Shown here: positions 1 through 9,475 of the stretch, one piece after another | Position numbering within the stretch: the first letter of the stretch is position 1 | Layout of the letters: each line of letters opens with the position of its first letter | Assembly (NCBI GenBank): GCA_002354805.1 | Contig: DEMH01000015.1 | Coordinates: 186,001 to 250,000 of the forward strand | Origin: Gammaproteobacteria bacterium UBA2675 | Lineage (GTDB): Bacteria; Pseudomonadota; Gammaproteobacteria; Pseudomonadales; Pseudohongiellaceae | DNA: 64,000 nucleotides | Direction: 5' to 3' | Made by a program: the position numbers and the translations under genes | The notes under the pieces: generated by a model | What the model saw: the letters and a program-made list of their open reading frames with translations, nothing else | Told to the model about the DNA's origin: nothing | Databases searched by the model: none

Positions 1-2801
1 GCTTTTCTGAATGCCATGCGGGTTTCTCGTGTGCGACCAAACTCATTATTGTAATAGTCCTGTTTGGCCGCCCCGGCCGGTGATGTCGATCTGTCCATGC
101 CGCTGATCACGCCCAGAATCGCCTCCTCCACCAGTTGATGCTGGTGTGTTTCATTCAGCAGCCAGCTGACAGACTGGTCAAAGTCCGTCAGGGTGTCTGC
201 CAGACGCGGGTCGCGGTAGGAGAAGAAGCGGAAGGAGGCCGAGCCTGAATCCTGCTCAGCTCCCGCGCCGTAGGCGCCACCCTGTTCGCGGATGGCACGG
301 TGCAGGTAGGCATTGCGCAGCACACCGGCCAGCACGCACAGGGCTGGATGGTCAGGATGCCCTCCTGGGACCGTTGGATAGGCTTTGGCGCAGAAATTGA
401 CCTGACTGTTGGTAGTCCACAATTCAGCAGTACTGTCGCGCAGCTCTGGTAATACCAGTGGTTTGTGCGAGCTTTCCACTTGCGGCGCATCACGCCAGCA
501 TTGATCCAGCTGCTGCACCAGAGTTTGCTGCTGCGCTTGCTCACCGATCAGCAGGAAACGCCGTGGTGCTGCTGTCATACGCTGCTGTATGCGCTGGAAT
601 TTTTCAGTCAGCTCATCGACATAGGCGTCCGACTTGATCATTTCTTTGAGGTTTTTTATTGCCGCCAGGCCAGTGAATCGATGGTTCAACGCTGCCGTCG
701 GGCTCATGCGGCTGGCGGCCAGCGAGACGGCCAGGCTGTGTCCGCGACCGGTGACACTGGACTGCTGCCGGGCGCTGATCTGGGATAGCAGTTCCTGAAT
801 ACGCCTGGTCTCATCGAAGCGGGCATTAAAAAACGTCTCATAAAGCAGCGTTGTCATGTCTGCGTGACGATCAAGCAGCGACTTCGATGACAGCACCAGA
901 ATGGCTTTGGATTTTTGTTCGCTTTCCAGAGAACTGCGGATGCTGGCGTAGCAGTTCAGGCCGCCACTGACACTGGCCTGCCAGGTCTGTACAGAACTGT
1001 AGTCGCGAGATCCCACGCCGAGCTCGGTATAAATGCTGGTATACAAGGGCAGAACATCCAGCAGCTCGGGTTCGAGTTCGGGCAGATCAACAACAATCTG
1101 CTGGTACGCAAGGCCATTGGTGCCCTGGGCATACCAGGTCAATGGTGTACCCTGAGCTGTCTTGAGCTGTCGGGACTCAATGACCGGCAATTCCGGAGGC
1201 ACATCTTCAAGGCCAACCTTGGGCAGAATTCCCGGGTCATCCTGCTGTGCCTGGCGTTCCGCCAGCCGGCGGTTCAGCTCAATGATGGCCTTTTTCTCAT
1301 CATCGTCGAGCTGCTCTTTGATGGCCTGCAGCCGCGCAGTTTCGGCGTCAATCTCACGCTGTGCGAGCCCTGCATCGGGTGTGAGAGTCAATGTGACGCG
1401 GTGCGGATTGTCCAGCAGGAGCTGTTTGATCAGGCCCTGGATGAACCCCGGTTGTGCGACATCCTCCCGCAGTTGTGTGAGGGCGGTTTCAATATCCAGT
1501 ACCTGTATAGGATCACCGCGATGCACGGCGGTCGACAGTGCTGACATCATCAACTGTAGCCCGTAAGGCCAGGAATCACCCGATATTTCTCGCTGGTGCA
1601 GTTCGAGCTGATGCAGTGCTGCGTCTACCTGTTCACTGTCCACGCCCGTTTCCGTGAGTCGCTCCAGCGTTTCGACGATCAATGATTCAACGTCTCTGGT
1701 GGCATCCTCAGAGCAGCCCTCAAGGCCACAGATAAAGCTCATCTCACGATTGCTGTCCTCCAGGCCACACAGAGGCGAGGGCGACTGACCAAGCTCTGAT
1801 GTTTCCAATGCAGACATCAGCGGGCTTGCACTGTTGTCCAGCAGGACTGAGCTCAGCAATTGAGCGCGAAACAGTTCAGTCAGGTTGGTGCTCTTGCCAA
1901 GCAGCCAGGCTGTGACCACATGGGTTTTGTCACTTGTACCTTCTTCAGCGTCTACCGCGTAGGACTCCTGCACTCGGATCGGCGCCAGATAGCGTTTTTC
2001 GTCAGTGGCTGCAAATTTTATGGACAGGCGTTCAAAGCGCTTCAGGGCGAGGTCCTCGAACTGCTCCTGGAGCTCGTGGGCCGGGATATCCCCGTAAGTC
2101 ATGAAGATGGCGTTACTGGGGTGGTAGTGTGTCTCGTAGAAACGCTTGAGCTGAGCATAACTGAGATCAGGAATATGAGTCGGCTCACCACCACTGTTGT
2201 AGTGGTAGGTGCTGGTCGGGAACAGATAGCTGGTGACGGTCTGCCACAGGCGAGCCGTGGCAGAGCTCATGGCACCTTTCATTTCATTAAATACAACGCC
2301 CTTGTATTGCAGATCACTATCCGGGTTGCTGTCTTCTGCAAATGCCAGTCGATGGCCTTCCTGGGCAAAGTCCAGTTCGTCAAGATTCGAGAAAAACACT
2401 GCATCCATATAAACCTGCAGCAGGTTGTTAAAGTCTTTTCTGTTTTTGCTTGCAAATGGGTAGGCGGTGCAGTCACTGCTGGTGAAGGCGTTCATGAAGG
2501 TATTGAGTGAACGCCTGATCATCATGAAGAAGGGGTCGCGAACCGGATATTTCTCACTGCCACACAGTGCTGTGTGTTCAAGGATATGGGCGACACCGGT
2601 CGAGTCCATTGGCAGGGTGCGAAGCGCCACCATGAAAACATTCTCCGGGTTGTCAGACGCCAGGTGATAGTGGCGCGCTCCGGTTTTTATATGTTCAAAC
2701 TCCTGGACCTCCAGCTGCAAAGAGGGGATGGCATGGCTGCGCAGCCACTGAAAGCTGGGGTGAGTCTGCGATGGCATTTGCTGACTGGAGGTTTGACTCA
2801 T
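1..2801 (-). CDS. M16C zinc metallopeptidase (PreP/insulinase family), C-terminus cut by window edge
   Basis: The gene reads leftward from an ATG at 2801 and runs off the window at base 1, so about 933 residues are visible and the C-terminus is missing. The inverted zinc motif HxxEH is present as HILEHTALCGS at about residues 72-82, followed by EKYPVRDPFF, a signature of the presequence-protease (M16C) branch rather than of classic insulinase or pitrilysin. M16C enzymes are large single-chain chambers of about 970 residues that degrade unstructured peptides. No signal peptide is visible, so a cytoplasmic peptide-clearing role is inferred. It lies 18 bases downstream of rapA on the same strand and may be co-transcribed with it. 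Family assignment is firm; the substrate is unknown. Confidence 0.9.
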   Translation of the reverse strand, partial: MSQTSSQQMPSQTHPSFQWLRSHAIPSLQLEVQEFEHIKTGARHYHLASDNPENVFMVALRTLPMDSTGVAHILEHTALCGSEKYPVRDPFFMMIRRSLNTFMNAFTSSDCTAYPFASKNRKDFNNLLQVYMDAVFFSNLDELDFAQEGHRLAFAEDSNPDSDLQYKGVVFNEMKGAMSSATARLWQTVTSYLFPTSTYHYNSGGEPTHIPDLSYAQLKRFYETHYHPSNAIFMTYGDIPAHELQEQFEDLALKRFERLSIKFAATDEKRYLAPIRVQESYAVDAEEGTSDKTHVVTAWLLGKSTNLTELFRAQLLSSVLLDNSASPLMSALETSELGQSPSPLCGLEDSNREMSFICGLEGCSEDATRDVESLIVETLERLTETGVDSEQVDAALHQLELHQREISGDSWPYGLQLMMSALSTAVHRGDPIQVLDIETALTQLREDVAQPGFIQGLIKQLLLDNPHRVTLTLTPDAGLAQREIDAETARLQAIKEQLDDDEKKAIIELNRRLAERQAQQDDPGILPKVGLEDVPPELPVIESRQLKTAQGTPLTWYAQGTNGLAYQQIVVDLPELEPELLDVLPLYTSIYTELGVGSRDYSSVQTWQASVSGGLNCYASIRSSLESEQKSKAILVLSSKSLLDRHADMTTLLYETFFNARFDETRRIQELLSQISARQQSSVTGRGHSLAVSLAASRMSPTAALNHRFTGLAAIKNLKEMIKSDAYVDELTEKFQRIQQRMTAAPRRFLLIGEQAQQQTLVQQLDQCWRDAPQVESSHKPLVLPELRDSTAELWTTNSQVNFCAKAYPTVPGGHPDHPALCVLAGVLRNAYLHRAIREQGGAYGAGAEQDSGSASFRFFSYRDPRLADTLTDFDQSVSWLLNETHQHQLVEEAILGVISGMDRSTSPAGAAKQDYYNNEFGRTRETRMAFRK

Positions 2802-2819
2802 TACGGGCGATGTCCTCTT

Positions 2820-5639
2820 TTAATTCATGATTACCAGATGGAGGGCTGTCAGTTCGGCTTTTGCGCCAGACAGGCAGTTGTGCAGTGCCAGGGTCTGGTC
2901 CTTCAGGAACTGAATTTCCTCGTCTCTTATATTGGGGTTGCGCTGCTTTAATGCAAGCAGTCGTTTGATTTCCTGCATCTGGGCCTCAAGCATGGTTTTG
3001 CTTGTCTGGCTGCTTAGCTGTTTGCACTGTTCGCTTGCCAGCTGATTGCCCGTTTGCAGCAGGTCCAGCACGGACTGTCGGTTTTCCTCAAGAAACTGTG
3101 CTGCAGCGGAACGCTCAACGGCCTGCTGTGTGCTGCCGGGGTAAGCAGATGTCAATGTGACCGGCTCACCTTCCTCATTCAGTGTCAGTGTGACATTGAT
3201 TGAGCTGTCCGTGAGGTATTTTTGCACCTGCAGCTGCGCCGGCGCGTCGACCCTGATCCGGTACAGTAGTTGTAGCACGAATTCACCAGTTTGCGGCTGA
3301 TTCGGGTTAGTGGTCCGGTCGCTGCGGGAGGTGCTGATGCAGGCATTGCCATGCGTGGTTGCCAGTACCAGGTCCAATGCACCAATCACCATGGGATGCT
3401 GCCAGGTCAGATGGGCCAGGTCGTCCCGGACCAGCGCCAGCTGGCGGTCGAAACAGGCGTCAATACCGGCGTCCGGCAGCCCGGGAAAGGCAGGTATCAG
3501 CATGTCTTCGCTGGGGACGATGGTGATGCTGCCGTCGCTGTGGCGCTCATTAAAAACACCATAGTGATCGAGAACGTCGACAAGCCAGCTGTCCAGTGAG
3601 CTGTTGGCTTCAAATCGCTGGATGGCTGAGATGATTGTCTGCGCTGCGGCAGCGTCAAAAGAGTTCATGTCCAGCAGCTGGTCACGTCCATGCTCCAATG
3701 ATTGGCACACGCTCTCGTGATGCGCTCTGGCGGCGGCCAGAAAGTCTTCAAATTCAGCAGTCTTAACATCCTGCCCGCTGTCGGCGAGGCGAATACAGTC
3801 CTGAAGCTGTTCACGAAAGGCCGCCCAGGTCTGCCAGGCACCCGGTGCAATCTGACAAAAGGCGTTCAATGCCCGGTGATACCAGTTAAACAGTACCTCC
3901 TGAGAGGTATTACGCTGGTAGGGTACGTGAATCTGGATGGTGTGGGTCTGTCCTATTCGATCCAGCCTGCCGATGCGCTGCTCCAGCACATCGGGGCTGC
4001 CGGGCAAATCATACAGAATCAGGTTGCGACAGAACTGGAAGTTGCGGCCTTCACTGCCTATTTCTGAACAGATCAGTATGCGCGCCGCGTCAGGCTCATC
4101 GCTGGCAAAGTAGGCCGCGGCCCGATCACGCTCCAGCAGGCTCATGCCGCGGTGAAAGACACTGCAGCGCACGCCAGCCAGCCGGAGCTGTTCTTCCAGC
4201 GCCATAACGGTGGCATCATCAGAGCATATCAGCAGTGTCTTGCTGCGATGCTCGTCCAGCCACTGTCGCAGCCAGGCAAGACGAGGATCAGTGTCAGAGC
4301 TCATCGACTTGTCCTGGCTGGATTGCGCAGACACTGCCGAGCCTGGCAACGGCCAGGGGTGCAGTTCACGCTCGGGCATGTTGCCCAGCGCCCGGCGAGT
4401 ATTCCTGAACAAAATCCGCCCGGTGCCATGCTGGTCCAGCAAGCGACGGATTTCGTCGCTATCCACTGGCGAGATATTCCTGATTTTTTCTATTCGTTCG
4501 GCGATTTCCTGATAGCGGTGCTGTTCAGCCTGAAACTGCTCAAAATCGTTGAACCGGGCGGGGTCGATCAGTCTTAGCAGCGCGAAAAAATTCGACTGAC
4601 CCATTTGTTCAGGTGTTGCCGACAGAAGTAACAGTCCCTTTGTGGTGGCAGCCAGGCTCGCCAGTGCCTGATAGGCTTCGGTATCGGGCAGGGCTTGTGC
4701 AGGCGAACTTTCCAGTTGCAGTTGCAGGTGGTGTGCCTCATCAACAATGCACAGATCCCACTCTACCGACCGTGCACTCGCCAGATGCGCGGGGGTGTTG
4801 AGGAATAGCGACAGGGGGCATAACACCAGCTGACTGGTGGCGAAGGGATTGACCTCGCCGCTTTCGATTAACGCCTGGTAGCGCGGCCCATCAATGATGG
4901 TGAACAGCAGATTAAAGCGTCGCAGCATTTCCACCAGCCACTGGTGCAGCAGCGGCTCTGGAACCACAATCAGAACGCGGTTTGCCAGCCCCAGCGTCAA
5001 CTGCTGCTGCATAATCAGACCGGCCTCTATCGTTTTGCCCAGTCCCACTTCGTCAGCCAGCATGACGCGCGGTGCGTAGCGGCTGGCGACTTCGCTGGCA
5101 ATATAATACTGGTGTGGAATCAGGTCAGCGCGCGCGCTGCACAGGCCCATCAGGCCGCTGCTCTGGGCGCGCTGAAGCAGGTCGCTGGTTCGTCGCCGCA
5201 GCTCAAACCATGTCGCCGACTCGTACTGGCCTGCCAGTAGACGATCCAGTGGCCGGTTCATACTCAGTGCGTCAGGTAAGGCCTGCTCCGGCAAAGGCTG
5301 GGGTGGTTCGTCATTGACGCGAACCATGTAAACGAAAGTGTGGTTGCTACCTTCGTGGCGGGCTTCAATGACTGCGTCAAGCGGCGGCTCGTCGCCGGAG
5401 CCGGGAAGGCTGACGGGGTCCCCCGAAGCGAGTCGTAAGCGGGTCAGAGGGGCCTGGGCCTGAGCATAACGACGGGTTTGCTGACATGAGCGAAAGGCGA
5501 CTGTCACTGTGCGGTGATCGAGGTCGCTTACTATGCCAAGCCCTAATTCTGGCTCTGTGTCGCTGATCCATCTCTGTCCCAGTGCGAAAGTACGTGCGTC
5601 AGGCATGAGTTTAGGGTGTTCCTGCGGGTGGTTCGACAT
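2820..5639 (-). CDS. rapA: RNA polymerase-associated helicase-like protein RapA (HepA)
   Basis: A Swi2/Snf2-type ATPase that binds core RNA polymerase and promotes its recycling after transcription. The 939-residue length is close to the E. coli protein (968). N-terminal Tudor-like domains (about 1-110) start with GQRWISDTEPELGLGIV. The ATPase core has Walker A DEVGLGKT at 196-203 and Walker B DEAH at 300-303, followed by a C-terminal helicase lobe containing IGSEGRNFQFC and QRIGRLDRIGQ, as in RapA and other Snf2 proteins. The start lies inside the end of ylqF (29-base overlap), suggesting translational coupling, and the M16C peptidase follows. RapA is typical of Gammaproteobacteria. Confidence 0.96.
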   Translation of the reverse strand: MSNHPQEHPKLMPDARTFALGQRWISDTEPELGLGIVSDLDHRTVTVAFRSCQQTRRYAQAQAPLTRLRLASGDPVSLPGSGDEPPLDAVIEARHEGSNHTFVYMVRVNDEPPQPLPEQALPDALSMNRPLDRLLAGQYESATWFELRRRTSDLLQRAQSSGLMGLCSARADLIPHQYYIASEVASRYAPRVMLADEVGLGKTIEAGLIMQQQLTLGLANRVLIVVPEPLLHQWLVEMLRRFNLLFTIIDGPRYQALIESGEVNPFATSQLVLCPLSLFLNTPAHLASARSVEWDLCIVDEAHHLQLQLESSPAQALPDTEAYQALASLAATTKGLLLLSATPEQMGQSNFFALLRLIDPARFNDFEQFQAEQHRYQEIAERIEKIRNISPVDSDEIRRLLDQHGTGRILFRNTRRALGNMPERELHPWPLPGSAVSAQSSQDKSMSSDTDPRLAWLRQWLDEHRSKTLLICSDDATVMALEEQLRLAGVRCSVFHRGMSLLERDRAAAYFASDEPDAARILICSEIGSEGRNFQFCRNLILYDLPGSPDVLEQRIGRLDRIGQTHTIQIHVPYQRNTSQEVLFNWYHRALNAFCQIAPGAWQTWAAFREQLQDCIRLADSGQDVKTAEFEDFLAAARAHHESVCQSLEHGRDQLLDMNSFDAAAAQTIISAIQRFEANSSLDSWLVDVLDHYGVFNERHSDGSITIVPSEDMLIPAFPGLPDAGIDACFDRQLALVRDDLAHLTWQHPMVIGALDLVLATTHGNACISTSRSDRTTNPNQPQTGEFVLQLLYRIRVDAPAQLQVQKYLTDSSINVTLTLNEEGEPVTLTSAYPGSTQQAVERSAAAQFLEENRQSVLDLLQTGNQLASEQCKQLSSQTSKTMLEAQMQEIKRLLALKQRNPNIRDEEIQFLKDQTLALHNCLSGAKAELTALHLVIMN

Positions 5640-6486
5640 TTAATGTTTGACTGGCAGCCTCTGCAGGAGGCAGTTCCAGTGTCAGGCGTCCAAGTTTACC
5701 TTCCCGGAAGTCATGCAGGAGTATCTCCGATACTCGGTGCCAGTCGGTGTCACCGCGCTGGGTCCGACAGGCACGACGCTCGGCCAGCATGCTCATGAAC
5801 TCTTCTGCAGAGCCGGGGAGCGGCTGTATGCGGTATCGCTCTATAAGTGCCTCCGGAAAATCCCGGAGCAGAAACTCGGCAGCTTCCATGGCAACATCCT
5901 CAAACACAATGGCAGTGTTGCGGATCGCGCCAGCGGCCGCCAGCCGGTAGGCCGCGTCCTGATCTTCCAGGCGGGGCCAGAGAACGCCTGGCGTGTCGAA
6001 CAGGAACCACTGTTCATTAAGTTTGATGCGTTGCTGGTTCTTGGTCACGGCGGGTTCGTTGCCGGTTTTGGCCAGTTTGCGACCGCTGATCTGATTCAAC
6101 AAAGTGGATTTGCCAACATTGGGGATGCCAATAATCGCAGCGCTGTAGCGGCGTTTCTGGTGTTGGGCCAGGCGCTGGCAGTGCGTCACAATGGTGGCTG
6201 GAAACAGAAGCTGGCCAGAGCCATTGGGAAGTGCAGAGCTCTCACCGGCGCGCGTCAGGTGTTTCACCCAGGCGCGTGTCGCGTCCGGATTGGCGAGGTC
6301 AGCCTTGTTCAGTATATGCAGGCAGGGTTTGTGATGCTGTCGGCGCATCTTGTGCAGCAGAGGGTTGCTGCTTGCTGCAGGCATGCGGGCATCGAGTACT
6401 TCAATGACTACATCGACCTGTTCGATCAGTTTGGCCAGTTCCTTGTTGGCCTTGAACATATGTCCGGGATACCAGGAAATCGTCAT
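5611..6486 (-). CDS. ylqF: Ribosome biogenesis GTPase YlqF/RbgA family
   Basis: A circularly permuted GTPase: the G4 motif NKAD (60-63) precedes G1 GIPNVGKST (120-128), and G3 DTPG follows at 164-167. This order is diagnostic of the YlqF/YawG family. The N-terminus ISWYPGHMFKANKEL is the family hallmark. In Bacillus, RbgA drives late 50S subunit maturation; the same role is inferred here. It has 291 residues, close to the family norm. It is the first gene of the leftward ylqF-rapA-peptidase group, and its end overlaps rapA by 29 bases. A divergent 208-base gap separates it from bolA. Confidence 0.92.
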   Translation of the reverse strand: MTISWYPGHMFKANKELAKLIEQVDVVIEVLDARMPAASSNPLLHKMRRQHHKPCLHILNKADLANPDATRAWVKHLTRAGESSALPNGSGQLLFPATIVTHCQRLAQHQKRRYSAAIIGIPNVGKSTLLNQISGRKLAKTGNEPAVTKNQQRIKLNEQWFLFDTPGVLWPRLEDQDAAYRLAAAGAIRNTAIVFEDVAMEAAEFLLRDFPEALIERYRIQPLPGSAEEFMSMLAERRACRTQRGDTDWHRVSEILLHDFREGKLGRLTLELPPAEAASQTLNVEPPAGTP

Positions 6487-6582
6487 AGTGCGGGAGGTTC
6501 AGGATGTCAGTGCGGGGGCGCATGATAACACGTTGGAATAATCTGTCGTGCTCGACGTTAGATCGGGGTAAGACTTGCGTCG

Positions 6583-6591
6583 TGTTATACT
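6583..6591 (+). promoter_or_regulatory. Candidate extended -10 promoter upstream of bolA
   Basis: TGT followed by TATACT forms an extended -10 element about 105 bases before the bolA start. I see no good -35 at 16-18 bases. Position between divergent ylqF and bolA is the main support. Confidence 0.35.
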
Positions 6592-6694
6592 CCGGCTTCA
6601 ACGGTAAAACGTATTATCAGACAGTTTGCGGGCCTTTTGCCGCCAGTGTTGATAGATAGCAGATGACAGAAAAGATCGGGAGGGTGTATACCAG

Positions 6695-7018
6695 ATGACA
6701 TCAGGACCTATGCAGCAACGGATACACCGGCGGGTGATTGCCGATTTGTCGCCCGAGCATTTTGAGCTGATCAATGAAAGTCATCGCCACAGCGGACCAG
6801 CCACAGAGTCTCATTTCAAGCTGATTCTGGCGTCACCGCAGTTCATTGGCCTGAACGCGGTAAAGCGACACCAGTTGGTCTATCAGGTGCTGGCCAGCGA
6901 ATTAAAGGACGGTGTGCACGCCTTGGCGATGCATCTGTATACCCCTGAGGAGTGGTCAGAGAAGGGGGGGGCGGTGGCTGCTTCGCCGGATTGTCGAGGT
7001 GGCAGTCTGAGTGGATGA
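6695..7018 (+). CDS. bolA: BolA family protein
   Basis: A small (107-residue) class II KH-fold protein. The conserved motifs LNAVKRHQLVYQVL and HALAMHLYTPEEW match BolA, including the invariant His used with monothiol glutaredoxins to bind a [2Fe-2S] cluster. In E. coli BolA affects morphology and transcription under stress and takes part in iron-sulfur handling. The C-terminal ASPDCRGGS also matches BolA, showing the frame is intact across an 8-G run at 6964-6971. It stands alone between divergent ylqF and the downstream glucosaminidase gene. The ATG is preceded by GGGAGG about 14 bases upstream. Confidence 0.88.
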   Translation: MTSGPMQQRIHRRVIADLSPEHFELINESHRHSGPATESHFKLILASPQFIGLNAVKRHQLVYQVLASELKDGVHALAMHLYTPEEWSEKGGAVAASPDCRGGSLSG

Positions 7019-7207
7019 AGCTTGCCAGGAACGGCAAATTCCGTTAATGTGCCGCCCATTCGTGTTCGCAGGATGTGTCGTGAATGCTAGTTAAAGCAAG
7101 AGTAAAACAATAATTATCAATACCTTATAGTGAGATTAACCGGTCCTCAGACAGGCGTGAGAAGAAGCGAAGTTTAATGCGCTGCTGAGTGACACAACGA
7201 TAGAGGA

Positions 7208-8080
7208 ATGATAATCGTGTTTGATTTACTCCGACATCCCCGTTTGCCAGCTGTTGCGCGCACCGCCTGTGTCAGCGCACTTGCCGTGTTTACCTTTACC
7301 GCTTTCGCCCAGTACCGACAGACCGGTCCTGTGGTGGACGAGCGCATTATTTTAGATTACACGCAAAACGAAGCAACCGGAGAGGCCACCGTGGTCAGCC
7401 CGGAAATGCCGGATTTTGAATCGCTGGGTGATGTCGATACACGCAAAGAAGCATTTTTTGAGTTTCTCAGCAGTTATGTAGAGAACGAAAACCGTAGTAT
7501 AGCTGCCACCCGTGCTGAGCTGATGCCGATGTGGGAAGTGGTTCGAGACGGCATGCCCCTGTCGGCAGTTGAGCAGGAGCGATTCGCTGAAATAGCAGCT
7601 GAATACCGTCTTGACGGAGCCGACCTGAGTACTGCGGAAGGGCGTCTGAATGTGGGGCGCGAACTGGTGCGCCGCGTTGATGTTCTTCCTGAATCACTGG
7701 TGCTCGCGCAGGCGGCCAACGAATCAGGCTGGGGTACGTCCCGCTTCGCTCGTGAGGGCAATAACATCTTTGGTCAGTGGTGTTTCGATGAGGGCTGTGG
7801 GCTGATCCCCAAACGTCGCGGCGAGTCTCGGTCCCATGAGGTGCGTGCCTTTGCCAGCGTGCAGGCCTCAGTGCGCGCCTATTACCGCAATCTTAATACT
7901 CACCGCAGTTATGAAGATCTTCGAGTGCTGCGCGAAGCCATGCGCATGCGTGACATGCCACTGGATTCTCTGGTGCTGGCCCGAGGCCTGACACGATACT
8001 CTGAGCGTGGCCAGGCGTATGTGTCAGAGTTGCAGGACATCATTCGCATCAATCAGTTGCGTCATCGCGACAAGTCCTGA
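7208..8080 (+). CDS. Bax-like secreted N-acetylglucosaminidase domain protein
   Basis: A 290-residue protein with an N-terminal hydrophobic segment (about 18-34) typical of a signal peptide or anchor, a helical middle part, and a C-terminal glucosaminidase domain (about 145-285). The active-site stretch LAQAANESGWGTSRFA contains the expected catalytic Glu (E172), followed by NNIFGQWC and the ending typical of E. coli Bax. Such enzymes cleave the glycan strand of peptidoglycan; a periplasmic remodelling role is inferred. The 189 bases between bolA and this gene (7019-7207) hold no gene I can support. The next gene converges on it with only 4 bases between the stop codons. Confidence 0.85.
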   Translation: MIIVFDLLRHPRLPAVARTACVSALAVFTFTAFAQYRQTGPVVDERIILDYTQNEATGEATVVSPEMPDFESLGDVDTRKEAFFEFLSSYVENENRSIAATRAELMPMWEVVRDGMPLSAVEQERFAEIAAEYRLDGADLSTAEGRLNVGRELVRRVDVLPESLVLAQAANESGWGTSRFAREGNNIFGQWCFDEGCGLIPKRRGESRSHEVRAFASVQASVRAYYRNLNTHRSYEDLRVLREAMRMRDMPLDSLVLARGLTRYSERGQAYVSELQDIIRINQLRHRDKS

Positions 8081-8084
8081 GCCT

Positions 8085-9176
8085 TCAATCGGCATTGTCG
8101 GGCGTGCTTCGCGTCCAGAACTTGCTGAACCAGTAGTATCGACTGGTCCCGCGCTTCGGTGCTGTGCAGATGTAATTGAAGCGCCGCATGGCGAATTCCT
8201 GGCCTTCGGCTGGCTGAATGCGAAAATGCACCGCGTCGCGATCCAGCCACTCCAGATCCATGGGCTGGCCATTGGCATAACATCCCAGTTGACTGACATT
8301 AAAATCCCCTGCCAGCTGCATGGTTACAGCTGGTCGGCGGCTGTCGGTCATTGGCGACACCGGGTCGATCTGCCTGACCTCAAAGGCCAGTGAGTTCAGT
8401 TTGGTGGAGGCAGACTCAATATCGGCGTACGAGGCAGCCAATGGGTAACGGGGCAGTGCCCGAAAGTCTGAATGATAACCAACAGCGCCCGAGTTCTGAG
8501 CCAGTGCTGTAAACCCCTGGGACTCGATCATGTCGAGGATTTCCAGATCGTATTCACCGTAAGGGTAGGCCAGTATTTTGTGTGACTGTCCGGTCTGTTC
8601 CTTGATACGTGCTTCAGCCGTCAACAATTCCTCGCGCAGTCTTTGCAGTCTCCCGGCCTCACTTTCGCCCGGCTGGGCGTCTACCATGTGCGGGTGATAC
8701 ACCATGTGGTTGGCGATAATCACGCCTTGGTCAGCCATCTCGCGTATCTGTGGCCAGGTCAGATACCCTGACTGTTCGTTATCAACAGGTTGAGTGCTGA
8801 CAAACAGCGTCATCGGGTAATCAAACTCCTTCAGCATGGGCCAGCCTGTGGTGTAGATCGACTCGTAGGCGTCATCGAAAGTCAGCGCTGCGACCTTGTC
8901 AGGCATCGGCTCCTGATTCTTGAGCGCCTCAATGACACGATCAAGCGGCCAGACCGCAAAGTCATTATCTCGCAGGTACTCAAGCTGTGTGCGCAGTTCC
9001 TGTGCGGTCAGGCTGGTGGAGCGCGGTGTACTGTCAGATACGTGGTGGTAGATCGTAATCACAGCATGCTGGGCGATGGCGGGCGATGCCAGCGCGGCGC
9101 TCAGTGACACGGCGCAGGAGGCTAGCTTGATAGCGTTTCTGATGGGGCTGATTTTTGACGGCTTCATTGAGTTCAT
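8085..9176 (-). CDS. Secreted polysaccharide deacetylase (NodB fold, PgaB-like N-terminal domain)
   Basis: A carbohydrate esterase family 4 protein. I place the start at the ATG at 9176, giving 363 residues with a clean signal peptide ending near SPAIAQ (31-36); a longer reading from 9236 would add 20 unlikely residues before it. The catalytic/metal Asp pair TFDD (D101-D102) and the zinc-binding H157-x3-H161 are present. IYHHVSD at about 42-48 resembles the PgaB and poly-GlcNAc deacetylase group. The C-terminal 100 residues after the NodB domain are not recognised. It probably removes acetyl groups from an exported polysaccharide or peptidoglycan in the periplasm; no polysaccharide synthase lies nearby, so the substrate is open. 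Confidence 0.85.
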   Translation of the reverse strand: MNSMKPSKISPIRNAIKLASCAVSLSAALASPAIAQHAVITIYHHVSDSTPRSTSLTAQELRTQLEYLRDNDFAVWPLDRVIEALKNQEPMPDKVAALTFDDAYESIYTTGWPMLKEFDYPMTLFVSTQPVDNEQSGYLTWPQIREMADQGVIIANHMVYHPHMVDAQPGESEAGRLQRLREELLTAEARIKEQTGQSHKILAYPYGEYDLEILDMIESQGFTALAQNSGAVGYHSDFRALPRYPLAASYADIESASTKLNSLAFEVRQIDPVSPMTDSRRPAVTMQLAGDFNVSQLGCYANGQPMDLEWLDRDAVHFRIQPAEGQEFAMRRFNYICTAPKRGTSRYYWFSKFWTRSTPDNAD

Positions 9177-9280
9177 GGCGCTCTGTTGGAATGGGACTGG
9201 TGATGGATGTATCGAAGAATTGACTGTCCCGGTCATTCTGTCCCATATCCTGCAATGAGTTCAATTTAAATCAGTTTTTC

Positions 9281-9309
9281 TTTATGCGTGGTGGCTTTTG
9301 TGGTATAAA
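9281..9309 (+). promoter_or_regulatory. Candidate rpsB promoter with extended -10
   Basis: TG-G-TATAAA (9301-9309) is a good extended -10; a weak -35 (TTTATG, 9281-9286) lies 17 bases upstream. The resulting leader of about 160 bases before rpsB would leave room for the S2-binding autoregulatory leader known in Gammaproteobacteria, though I cannot fold it here. Confidence 0.45.
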
Positions 9310-9475
9310 AGCGCGCGCTGAAAAACTGGCCCTCACCGCAGGGTGGTCAACAGCGTAATCTAAATAATGTCACACATGCACCGTCACATGTTTCCTGGGT
9401 GCCCGACGATCATATCGGTACGGGTTGGAGCATGGGGTGTGTGGAGGCCTAACCCTAAGTAAAAAGGTAATTATC

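Noticed and set aside
1860..2510. 216-codon open frame on the plus strand
   Set aside because: Antisense to the M16C peptidase, which shows the HxxEH zinc motif in the opposite direction.
5647..6525. 292-codon open frame on the plus strand
   Set aside because: It is antisense to ylqF, whose GTPase motifs are clear; the translated product has no recognisable motif.
9425..9475. TTG start giving a longer S2
   Set aside because: S2 proteins begin at MTAVSMKDML or equivalent; the extra 17 residues fall in the leader.
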